DNA of 64,000 bases from NCBI GenBank assembly GCA_902825775.1, contig CADECF010000014.1, positions 1 through 64,000 of the forward strand, read 5' to 3'. Source of the DNA: an uncultured Lysobacteraceae bacterium (GTDB lineage Bacteria > Pseudomonadota > Gammaproteobacteria > Xanthomonadales > Xanthomonadaceae). The position numbers and the translations under genes were made by a program. Below are positions 18,246 to 25,590 of the stretch, in pieces (the stretch's first letter is position 1; the number at the start of each line of letters is the position of its first letter). Below the pieces are notes generated by a model that saw only the letters and a program-made list of their open reading frames with translations, was not told the origin of the DNA and did not search any database.

Positions 18246-19040
18246 ATGACCGCGCTTTCCGCCACCATCGAAGGCATCGGCTTCTGGAGCAACGGCGTGC
18301 CGTCTTGGCAGGCCGCGCGCGACTATGCGCGCGACGGGACTTTGAGCGAAGGCGCGCCATCGCGGCCATCGCCGCAATTGCTGGCGCCGAACGAGCGCCG
18401 CCGCGCGCCGGACACGGTTGCGGTGGCGCTGGACGTCGCGCTCGCCGCCTGCCAAGCCGCGGGCCGCGATCCGAAAACGCTGCCGTCGGTGTTCGCATCC
18501 ACTCACGGCGACCTGGGCATCACCGACTATATGGCGGCGACCCTGGCCAGCGATCCGCGCGCGATTTCGCCGATCCGGTTCCACAACTCGGTGCACAACG
18601 CCGCCGCCGGTTACTGGACCATCGGCGCGGGCTGCATGGCGCCGACCACCGCCATCTCCGCTTTCGACGCCAGTTTCGCGCAGGGTCTGCTGGAAGCCTT
18701 GGCGCAGCTGGCCGCGGGTAGCGAAGCCGTGCTGCTGGTCGGTTACGACAGCGCCGCCCCGGGACCGTTGAGTACGGTTTGGAGCAGCGCGGGATTGCTG
18801 GGCGGCGCGCTGGTGCTGTCGCCCGCCCGTCCCGGCACGTTGCTGCTGAACGCGAGTCTGGCCGACGGCGAGCCGCCTCCCGCGCCAGGGCCGCTCGCAC
18901 GGCTGGCCGGCGGCAACGCCATGGCGCCGATGCTGCCTTTGTTCGACGCGCTGGCCATCGACGCTCCGCACACGCGCGATTCAGTGATACTCCACGCAGG
19001 ACCCGGGCGCGTGCTGCGGGTGGAGCTGGCCGATGCTTGA
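18246..19040 (+). CDS. Partial ketosynthase-like protein (chain-length-factor-like partner)
   Basis: The 264-residue protein corresponds to the N-terminal half-type ketoacyl synthase domain (PF13723-like): SVFASTHGDLGITDYM, then FHNSVHNAAAGYWTIG and CMAPTTAISAFD. It lacks the clear TACSS nucleophile and the His-containing C-terminal half of its neighbour, so it is probably a non-catalytic or chain-length-determining partner in the pigment ketosynthase heterodimer. Start at ATG 18246 lies just after a palindromic repeat; an upstream in-frame ATG would translate the repeat and is rejected. Its end overlaps the next gene by 8 bases, indicating translational coupling. Confidence 0.8.
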   Translation: MTALSATIEGIGFWSNGVPSWQAARDYARDGTLSEGAPSRPSPQLLAPNERRRAPDTVAVALDVALAACQAAGRDPKTLPSVFASTHGDLGITDYMAATLASDPRAISPIRFHNSVHNAAAGYWTIGAGCMAPTTAISAFDASFAQGLLEALAQLAAGSEAVLLVGYDSAAPGPLSTVWSSAGLLGGALVLSPARPGTLLLNASLADGEPPPAPGPLARLAGGNAMAPMLPLFDALAIDAPHTRDSVILHAGPGRVLRVELADA

Positions 19041-19848
19041 TCGCAACCACGTCGCTGTCGTGATCCCCGCGCTCAACGAGTCGCTGCGGATCCGCGAAGT
19101 GGTGCAAGGCGCGCTGGCGCAATGCCCGCACGTGATCGTCGTCGACGACGGCTCCGACGACGGCACCGCCGAGTGCGTTTCCGACCTGCCGGTCACGTTG
19201 CTGCGGCACGCGCGACGCATGGGCAAGGGCGCTTCGTTGCGCGATGGTTTCCGCGAAGCGCTGCGCCAGGGCCATGCCGGCGTATTGACCATGGACGGCG
19301 ATGGCCAGCATTCCGCCGCCGACCTGTCGCGCCTGCTCGACGCCGCCAACCGCCACCCCGGCTGCATTGTGATCGGCGCGCGTTTGCGCAAGCGTTCGCA
19401 GCAACCTACGTACCGGCGCTTGGCCAACGAGTTCGGCGACTGGGGTGTGGCCTGGGGCACGGGCTACCAGATCGCCGACAGTCAGAGCGGGCAGCGTTTC
19501 TATCCGGCCGCAGTCGCCGCCATGGAGCATGTGCCCGGCGAAGATTTCGTATTCGAAGCGCAGATACTGATCTCGGCCGCGCAGCAGCTAGGCACGCGTT
19601 GCGTGTCGGTGCCGATCGAATCGCGCTACAAGAGCGTGCACAGCGGCGAACAGTTCCGCGCCAGCCACTTCAAGCCGGTGCGAGATTTCACCCGCATCAC
19701 CTCGCACATCGTCCTGCAATGCCTGAAACGCGGCGGCATCCCGGCGATGTACCGCCGCATCCGCGCCAACCCGGCGGTGATCGACGACCCCAGCGGCGAG
19801 TTCGGCACCGCCTTCGAACCGGGACTGACCACCGCGAGACGGATATGA
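19033..19848 (+). CDS. Family 2 glycosyltransferase in pigment operon
   Basis: A 271-residue GT-A enzyme with the nucleotide-sugar binding pattern VVIPALNES, VVDDGSDDGT and the metal-binding LTMDGDGQH. It resembles dolichyl-phosphate-mannose synthase-like glycosyltransferases, without membrane helices. It starts inside the preceding ketosynthase-like gene and ends in an ATGA overlap with the following flavoprotein gene. Such glycosyltransferases are common members of aryl polyene clusters and presumably add a sugar to the polyene-lipid or its carrier; acceptor and donor cannot be read from sequence. Confidence 0.88.
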   Translation: MLDRNHVAVVIPALNESLRIREVVQGALAQCPHVIVVDDGSDDGTAECVSDLPVTLLRHARRMGKGASLRDGFREALRQGHAGVLTMDGDGQHSAADLSRLLDAANRHPGCIVIGARLRKRSQQPTYRRLANEFGDWGVAWGTGYQIADSQSGQRFYPAAVAAMEHVPGEDFVFEAQILISAAQQLGTRCVSVPIESRYKSVHSGEQFRASHFKPVRDFTRITSHIVLQCLKRGGIPAMYRRIRANPAVIDDPSGEFGTAFEPGLTTARRI

Positions 19849-21461
19849 GCCGCACGAGCGATGTCGCGATCCTCGGCGGCGGACTGGCCGGGCTGAGCCT
19901 GGCGATCCAGCTGAAGCAACGCGATCCATCGCTCGTCGTCACGGTGATAGAGCGGCGCACGCATCCGGTGCGCGAAGCGGCGTTCAAGGTCGGCGAATCC
20001 ACGGTGGAGATCGGCGCGCATTATTTCGCCCACGTGCTGGGCTTGCGCGAGCACTTGGAAAGCGAGCAGATCCGCAAGTTCGGCTTCCGCTTCTTCTTCT
20101 CCGAAGGCCGCAACGACATCGACCGCTGCACCGAACTGGGCGTGAGCCAGTTGCTGCCGACGCCTTCCTGGCAACTCGACCGCGGCCGCTTCGAAAATTT
20201 CCTCGGCGAACGGGCGCGCGAACTGGGCGTGGATTTCATCGACGGCGCGACCGTGCGCGGCATCGCCTTCGGCGACGGCGAAGAAGCGCACACGGTGGAT
20301 TTCGAACGAACGCAGGGCACGGATGCGATCGTCGCGCGCTGGCTGGTCGACGCCAGCGGCCGCGCCGGCCTGATCAAGCGCAAGCTCGATTTGGCGCAGG
20401 CCAACGATCACGACGCCAATGCGGTGTGGTGGCGCGTGGACGGCTTCGTGAATCCGAACCAGTGGTCGGCGGACGCCGACTGGTTGCAGCGTTGCGACCC
20501 GCCGGACCGCTGGCGTTCGACCAACCACATGTGCGGCCCGGGCTATTGGTTCTGGCTGATCCCGCTGGCGTCCGGCGCGCATTCGCTGGGCATCGTCTGC
20601 GACGCCAAGATGCATCCGCTGGAGACGATGAACACCTTCGACAAGGCGATGGCCTGGCTGTACGAGCACCAGCCGCAGGTCGCCGCGTCCGTGGACAAGC
20701 CCGAGCACAAGCTGCAGGACTTCCTGTTCTTCCGCCATTTCTCGTACGGCTGCAAGCAGGTGTTCTCCGGCGAGCGTTGGGCGCTGACCGGCGAGGCGGG
20801 TTTGTTCCTGGACCCGTTCTATTCGCCCGGCAGCGACTTCATCGCGATCAGCAACACCTATATCTGCGACCTGATCGGCAAGGACCGCGCCGGGGAGGAC
20901 TTCGCGCCTTACGCGGCGATCTACCAGCAACTGTATTTTTCGTTCTACGAGAACACGCTGTCGCTCTACCAGGACCAGTATCCGTTGTTCGGCGATGCGC
21001 AGGTGATGCCGATCAAAGTGATCTGGGACTACACCTTCTACTGGGCGCTGCTGGCGCCGTTGTTCTTCGCCGGCCGGATCGCCGACCTGCGCATGTTGAG
21101 CCGCCTGAAAGCGGAATTCGCCCGCGGCCGCGCGCTGAACCGCGCGGTGCAGGCGTTGCTGCGCGAATGGGGCGCGCGCAACGCCGCGCCGCTGGAACCC
21201 GACCGCCGCCTGCTGGATCAATACCGCATCGATTGGTTTCATGAGATGAACCGCGCCTTGGCCGATACGCTCGACGATGCCGCTTTCGCCTCGCGCATCG
21301 GCGCCAATCTCGCAGTCATGGAGTCGCTGGCCGCCGAAGTGCTGGCGCGGGCGCGCACGCAGCACCCCGGCATGCCCTGCGGCGACATCGTTCCCGACAC
21401 GGATCGGCCGGGCATGCGAGAGCCGCTGCTCCCGCCGGCTTGGTACATGGAGGTCGCGTAG
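19845..21461 (+). CDS. FAD-dependent tryptophan-halogenase-like protein
   Basis: The 538-residue flavoprotein begins with a Rossmann dinucleotide motif ILGGGLAGLSLA, has the family KVGESTVE element, and the halogenase signature WxWxIP as YWFWLIP (near residue 233). A lysine in RKFGFRF lies where the catalytic Lys of flavin halogenases is expected. It is followed by GEAGLFLDPFYSPGSDF, the second FAD site. Xanthomonadins are brominated, making this a candidate brominating enzyme. Start ATG overlaps the previous stop (ATGA). An alternative is a flavin monooxygenase or polyene desaturase without halogenase activity. Longer than the second halogenase-like protein of this locus by nearly 100 residues. 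Confidence 0.85.
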   Translation: MSRTSDVAILGGGLAGLSLAIQLKQRDPSLVVTVIERRTHPVREAAFKVGESTVEIGAHYFAHVLGLREHLESEQIRKFGFRFFFSEGRNDIDRCTELGVSQLLPTPSWQLDRGRFENFLGERARELGVDFIDGATVRGIAFGDGEEAHTVDFERTQGTDAIVARWLVDASGRAGLIKRKLDLAQANDHDANAVWWRVDGFVNPNQWSADADWLQRCDPPDRWRSTNHMCGPGYWFWLIPLASGAHSLGIVCDAKMHPLETMNTFDKAMAWLYEHQPQVAASVDKPEHKLQDFLFFRHFSYGCKQVFSGERWALTGEAGLFLDPFYSPGSDFIAISNTYICDLIGKDRAGEDFAPYAAIYQQLYFSFYENTLSLYQDQYPLFGDAQVMPIKVIWDYTFYWALLAPLFFAGRIADLRMLSRLKAEFARGRALNRAVQALLREWGARNAAPLEPDRRLLDQYRIDWFHEMNRALADTLDDAAFASRIGANLAVMESLAAEVLARARTQHPGMPCGDIVPDTDRPGMREPLLPPAWYMEVA

Positions 21462-22331
21462 GTGGCGTTCGAACTGTTCGTCGATGAAGGCGGCGTTCCT
21501 TACAGCGACTATGGAATCTACGAAGGCTTGCAGATAGGCCGGCAGCGCAGCGTGCTTTCGGTCGCCGAACGCGGGTTGTGGTACTGGGACAACTTCGGGT
21601 TCGGCCGTTCTGCCGATAAAGCGCTGCTCAGCTGCCGGTGGAATCGATTCCCTAAAGACCGATCGCGCAATCCCGCCGACGCCGCAGCCGCGCGGCCGAT
21701 GCTCGGCCGGTGCGCCGATTGGCTGCTCGACAATCTGCGGCAGCGCCGGACTTCGCTGGTTTGGGAGTACGGCTATCCGATGACCTACGGCACCGCAGCG
21801 GGGTGGTGCTCGGCGCATGCGCAGGCGGTTGGCATGCAACTCCTGTGCAGGATGCACGAGCTCACCGGCGACGCGAAATATCTGTCGCCGCTACCCGGCC
21901 TGCTGCAGGCCTACCGCGTCCCGATCGTCGAAGGCGGATTGCTGGACGATTCGGATCCAAGCCTGCCTTGGTACGAGAAGTTCGCCGATCCGGGCAACCA
22001 GAAACCGAAAGTGTTGAACGGGATGCTGTTTGCCATCATCGGTCTGCAGGACGTCGCCGATAGGGTCGGCAATGCGGAAGCGCGCGCTTTGGCCCGTGAG
22101 GGCGCGCATTCTGCGCAGGCGCTGCTCGAACGCTTCGATCTGGGCGATTGGTCGGCTTACGACATTCTCGGCAAGCCGGCTTCGTCGCATTACCACGCGA
22201 TCCACATCAAGCAGATGGCGCTGGCGCACCAGCTATTCGGCGGCGCCGTTTTCGCCGACTACCTGAATCGTTTCGAGCGGTATCGCGATGCGCGGTCCGC
22301 CGCGAACGCTTCCTCCCCGGCCCAGGATTAG
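21462..22331 (+). CDS. D-glucuronyl C5-epimerase C-terminal domain-like protein
   Basis: The 289-residue protein resembles the alpha/alpha-barrel C-terminal domain of glucuronyl C5-epimerases (PF06662): TSLVWEYGYPM, the core KVLNGMLFAIIGLQDV and SSHYHAIHIKQMALAHQLF near the C-terminus. There is no signal peptide or membrane helix. A GTG start follows the upstream stop codon directly, so it is part of the pigment operon. In animals and some bacteria this fold epimerizes uronic acids in polymers; here, beside a glycosyltransferase, it may modify a pigment-linked sugar. That role is inference; sequence match is to motifs only. Confidence 0.7.
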   Translation: MAFELFVDEGGVPYSDYGIYEGLQIGRQRSVLSVAERGLWYWDNFGFGRSADKALLSCRWNRFPKDRSRNPADAAAARPMLGRCADWLLDNLRQRRTSLVWEYGYPMTYGTAAGWCSAHAQAVGMQLLCRMHELTGDAKYLSPLPGLLQAYRVPIVEGGLLDDSDPSLPWYEKFADPGNQKPKVLNGMLFAIIGLQDVADRVGNAEARALAREGAHSAQALLERFDLGDWSAYDILGKPASSHYHAIHIKQMALAHQLFGGAVFADYLNRFERYRDARSAANASSPAQD

Positions 22332-22400
22332 CCGCACCGAAGCCGACCGCAACCATCCTCCTTTCCGAAGCAAACCCTCGTCGCGCACAATCGGCCACTT

Positions 22401-23660
22401 ATGACTCATTCGATATTGCTGCTGCAGCTCGTCGTCATCCTCGCGGTAGCCCGCGCCTGCGGCTTGCTGCTGCGTCGCTTCGGCCAGCCGGCGGTGATCG
22501 GCGAGATGGCCGCGGGCATCCTGCTCGGGCCGATCGTGTTTGGCGCCCTGTTTCCGGAATTCCATGCGGTGCTGTTCGCTAAAGAATCGCTGCCGGGCCT
22601 GTCGTCGCTGTCGATGCTGGGGCTGGTGCTTTTCATGTTCATCGTCGGCGCCGAATTGCGCGCGCCGGACGGCGCGCGCGCGCAGCTGAAGGCGGCCGGC
22701 GCGGTCGGCGCGCTCGGCGTGCTGCTGCCGATGGCGCTCGGCATCGGCATTTCGCCCTGGCTGTATCCGACGCTGGCGCCGGACGGTGTGGGTTTCTGGC
22801 CGTTCGCGCTGTTCATGGCGGCGGCGATGTCGATCACCGCGTTCCCGGTGATGGCGCGCATCCTCAAGGATCGCGGCATGACTCAAACGCGGCTTGGGCG
22901 GCTCGCGCTGAGTTCGGCGGCGATCGCCGATGTGTTCGCCTGGATCATGCTCGCGTTCGTAGTGGCGCTGATCGGGTCTGGCGAGGGCTACCTGGGATTC
23001 GCCAAAACCACGCTGGGCTTGCTCGCCCTGTGCGCCTTCGTGTTCGGCGCGCTCAAGCCGCTGTTCTCGCATCTGCTGCGCACGCATGCGCCCGATGGAC
23101 GGCCTTCGCTGATGTTGCTGGCGGCGATACTGATCGCCCTGCTCGTCTGCGCCGCGCTCACCGAATGGCTGGGCCTGCATGCGGTTTTCGGCGCTTTCCT
23201 GTTCGGCGCCTGCCTGCCGCGCGACGACCGCCTGCTGCAATACCTGTCCGAGCGCGTCGAATATCTGGCGATCGTGCTGCTGATGCCGATCTTCTTCGCG
23301 CTGGCGGGCTTGAACACGACCGCCGACGCGTTCGCCGGCGCCGGATTGGGCGCATTGGCGCTGATCCTGTTCGCGGCGATCTTCGGCAAGCTCGCCGGCG
23401 GCGCAGCGGGCGCAAGGCTGGCCGGTTATGGCTGGCGCGAAAGCCTGGCGACCGGCTCGCTGATGAATGCGCGCGGCCTGATGGAACTGATCGTGATGAA
23501 GGTCGGCCTGGATGCGGGATTGATCGGTCCGGAATTGTTCACCATGCTGTTGGTGATGGCGTTGCTGACGACGGTGATGACCGGACCGCTGTTGAACCTA
23601 TTCGCCGGCCGCATCGATAACGCCGTCGTGCCGCAGGCGCGCCGCAACGGCAACGCGTGA
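22401..23660 (+). CDS. CPA2 family cation/proton antiporter
   Basis: A 419-residue integral membrane protein with about 12-13 helices. Family signatures are FGQPAVIGEMAAGILLGP near the N-terminus, FMFIVGAEL, the discontinuous-helix region SITAFPVMARIL, FGAFLFGACLPR and GSLMNARGLMELIV. It should exchange Na+ or K+ for protons at the inner membrane. There is no C-terminal TrkA-N nucleotide-binding domain, unlike KefB/KefC. It follows the pigment operon on the same strand after 69 bases, so co-transcription is possible but a pigment role is not implied by family. Confidence 0.9.
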   Translation: MTHSILLLQLVVILAVARACGLLLRRFGQPAVIGEMAAGILLGPIVFGALFPEFHAVLFAKESLPGLSSLSMLGLVLFMFIVGAELRAPDGARAQLKAAGAVGALGVLLPMALGIGISPWLYPTLAPDGVGFWPFALFMAAAMSITAFPVMARILKDRGMTQTRLGRLALSSAAIADVFAWIMLAFVVALIGSGEGYLGFAKTTLGLLALCAFVFGALKPLFSHLLRTHAPDGRPSLMLLAAILIALLVCAALTEWLGLHAVFGAFLFGACLPRDDRLLQYLSERVEYLAIVLLMPIFFALAGLNTTADAFAGAGLGALALILFAAIFGKLAGGAAGARLAGYGWRESLATGSLMNARGLMELIVMKVGLDAGLIGPELFTMLLVMALLTTVMTGPLLNLFAGRIDNAVVPQARRNGNA

Positions 23661-23672
23661 TGCGACGTCGGC

Positions 23673-24146
23673 TTACTTGCTCGGCGGCGCCACCGGCGCG
23701 CTGTATTGCGCCGGTGGCGGATTGGCCACGTAGATAGCCAATCCGTACGCGTATTTCTGGCTGGGGCTGATGCTGACGCCGATCCCGCCGCTGCTGAAAC
23801 CGCTGCCGCCGACGCGGCCGCCGCCCGCACCGACGCCGACGCTGCTGCCGCCGTAGCCGTCTTCGGTACCGGTGAACAGCACGCCGTTGGCGCCGAGTTT
23901 CGCGGCTTCCTTGCGCAACTTGGCGATCACCGCATTCATCTTGTTCTGTTCGCCGTAAGTGAAAGCGCCGCTGCCGGTCTGCAGCCGTGCGATCTCTTCG
24001 TAAGGCGACGGCGGCGCGGAGAAATAGACGCGCACCTGCGCCGGATCGATCGGCGGGCGCGTACGTCCGGTGACCAGCGCGGAGCTGGCGCAGGCGGCCG
24101 CCGACAGCGCGACGACGGCAACGACGAAGGCATGGGACAGGCGCAT
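23673..24146 (-). CDS. Putative lipoprotein with glycine-rich C-terminal half
   Basis: The 157-residue product has a signal sequence ending ..VALSAAAC, a plausible though non-canonical lipobox, at ATG 24146. The middle region (KLRKEAAKLGANGVLF) resembles small DUF4156-like envelope lipoproteins, and is followed by a Gly/Ser-rich stretch and a Pro-rich end. It is convergent with the antiporter gene, with 12 bases between stops; an inverted repeat inside its own last codons (23690-23717) may serve as a transcription end for either side. No function can be assigned. Confidence 0.65.
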   Translation of the reverse strand: MRLSHAFVVAVVALSAAACASSALVTGRTRPPIDPAQVRVYFSAPPSPYEEIARLQTGSGAFTYGEQNKMNAVIAKLRKEAAKLGANGVLFTGTEDGYGGSSVGVGAGGGRVGGSGFSSGGIGVSISPSQKYAYGLAIYVANPPPAQYSAPVAPPSK

Positions 24147-24232
24147 GGCGGCGGCCTCAGGAGGGTCTGCGGCGATCATCCCGCGCGCAGGCTGAACCGA
24201 TCGTCACCATGCCGCCGGCATTGCTGAAGCGT

Positions 24233-24964
24233 TCAAGTCATCGCGCCATCGACGCCGATCACCTGCCCGTTGATATAGCCGGCCGCATCCGAACACAGGA
24301 AGGCGACCAGTGCGGCGACCTCTTCGGGTGCGCCGGCACGGCCGGCCGGCACGAGCTGCTTGATCGTTTCAGGCGGGAATGCCGCATCCGCCATGCGTCC
24401 CGCGATCACGCCAGGCGCAATCACGTTGGCTGTGATGCCGCGCGAGGCCATTTCCCGCGCCAGCGACTTGGTCGCGCCGTGCAGTGCGGACTTGGCCGCG
24501 GCGTAGTTGGCCTGGCCGCGATTGCCGAGCACCGCCGCGACCGACGACACGCTGACGATGCGGCCCCAGCGCGTGCGCGCCATCGGCAGCAGCAGCGGCT
24601 GGGTGACGTGGAAGAAGCCGTGCAGCGAAACGTCGATCACCCGCTTCCATTGCGCATCGGACATGCCGGCCAGCGGCGCGTCGTCGTGGATGCCGGCGTT
24701 GTTGACCACGATCTGGATCGGGCCATCGGCCAGCAACGTTTCGATGGCGGCGCGCGCGGCTTCGCCGTCGGCCACATCGAACGCGATCGCCTGCGCGCCG
24801 CCGCCGTTGGCGACGATATCGGCGACGACCGCTTCGGCGCGTTCGCGGTTGGCATTCGCATGCACGATCACATGCGCGCCGCTGACGGCGAGCCGGCGGC
24901 AGATCGCACCGCCGATATCGCCGCTGCCGCCGGTGACGAGCGCACGTTTCATAGTCGTATTCAT
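24233..24964 (-). CDS. 3-ketoacyl-ACP reductase (FabG-like) of pigment pathway
   Basis: A 243-residue short-chain dehydrogenase with the NADPH motif TGGSGDIGGAIC, NNAGIHDD, the catalytic Ser in SVSSVAAVLG and YAAAK (Tyr, Lys). It reduces the beta-keto group formed by the ketosynthases before dehydration to the conjugated double bond, equivalent to ApeQ of aryl polyene clusters. Start at ATG 24964; an internal ATG at 24952 is also possible. It is the last gene of the minus-strand pigment operon, separated from the dehydratase by a palindromic repeat. Confidence 0.9.
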   Translation of the reverse strand: MNTTMKRALVTGGSGDIGGAICRRLAVSGAHVIVHANANRERAEAVVADIVANGGGAQAIAFDVADGEAARAAIETLLADGPIQIVVNNAGIHDDAPLAGMSDAQWKRVIDVSLHGFFHVTQPLLLPMARTRWGRIVSVSSVAAVLGNRGQANYAAAKSALHGATKSLAREMASRGITANVIAPGVIAGRMADAAFPPETIKQLVPAGRAGAPEEVAALVAFLCSDAAGYINGQVIGVDGAMT

Positions 24965-24984
24965 CCGGCAATCCTAACGGACCT

Positions 24985-25063
24985 GTAGCCCGGGTGGAGC
25001 CGAAGGCAGTACCCGGGACCTCGCGAAAGCCCCGGGTATCGCGTTCGGCTCCACCCGGGCTAC
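24985..25063. repeat. Palindromic repeat (GTAGCCCGGGTGGAGC type)
   Basis: Inverted arms reading GTAGCCCGGGTGGAGCCGAA lie at the two ends, around a second inverted ACCCGGGA/CCCCGGGT pair. The right arm contributes the TAG stop codon of the dehydratase gene. The same family recurs at 59101-59180. Confidence 0.85.
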
Positions 25064-25488
25064 GTTTGCAGCATGACCGCGGCGCGGCCTTCGGCCAGCA
25101 ACAGGCCGGCATGGGAGATGCGGAATGCGTATTGCTGGCTATTCTCGGCGGCGGCCAGCTGTTGCGCTTCGCATTCGAGCGCGCCGGGCAGATCGTCGAT
25201 GCGCGCGACGTGCAAGGCCACGCCGCGTAGCGCCACCAGCAGCCCCGGTTTGGCGGCACCGCCGGATTCGCGCGCCAACAAACCGCCGTGCACGGCCATC
25301 GCCTGCGCCCCGTACTCGCACAGATGCACCGCGCGCAACCGATCGTGCGAACGAAGCGGATGCGACGGATGGCGATGGTTTTGCGCGCGCAGCACGATCC
25401 GGGCCGGATCCCATTCGACCACTTCGTCCCACAGGCACATCGCGCCTTGGTGCGGGATCAGCGCCTGGATTTCGTCGCGTCCGATCAT
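25060..25488 (-). CDS. ApeP-like 3-hydroxyacyl-ACP dehydratase (hotdog fold)
   Basis: The 142-residue protein opens with the COG4706-type signature IQALIPHQGAMCLWDEVVEW and has HLCEYGAQAMAVHGG where the hotdog helix lies. It matches the stand-alone dehydratases of aryl polyene loci that remove water from 3-hydroxyacyl-ACP. In this family the partner or second dehydratase of the operon (29511-29834) may provide part of the active site. It lies between the MMPL exporter gene and the ketoreductase in the minus-strand operon, with a REP element on each side; its stop codon falls within one of them. Confidence 0.8.
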   Translation of the reverse strand: MIGRDEIQALIPHQGAMCLWDEVVEWDPARIVLRAQNHRHPSHPLRSHDRLRAVHLCEYGAQAMAVHGGLLARESGGAAKPGLLVALRGVALHVARIDDLPGALECEAQQLAAAENSQQYAFRISHAGLLLAEGRAAVMLQT

Positions 25489-25506
25489 CGCTCTTCTCTA
25501 GCTTTT

Positions 25507-25590
25507 CGTGGGAGCGGCTTCAGCCGCGAGCTTCTCCACGACTTCGGAAAAAACAGGTTCAAGGGCTCGCGGCTGAAGCCGCTCCCACAG
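25507..25590. repeat. Palindromic REP pair overlapping the exporter gene 3' end
   Basis: Inverted GTGGGAGCGGCTTCAGCCGCGAGCT units flank a 30-base spacer. The exporter reading frame ends inside it (stop at 25559), so the repeat encodes the exporter C-terminal tail. A further partial unit follows to about 25603. Confidence 0.85.

Noticed and set aside
19122-19844. Upstream extension of the first halogenase-like frame
   Set aside because: This part is out-of-frame glycosyltransferase sequence, Arg-rich; the true start is the ATGA overlap at 19845.
23690-23717. Inverted repeat CCACCGGCGC/GCGCCGGTGG as terminator
   Set aside because: It lies within the lipoprotein coding sequence and has no T-tract on either side, so it was not called as a terminator although it sits between convergent stops.
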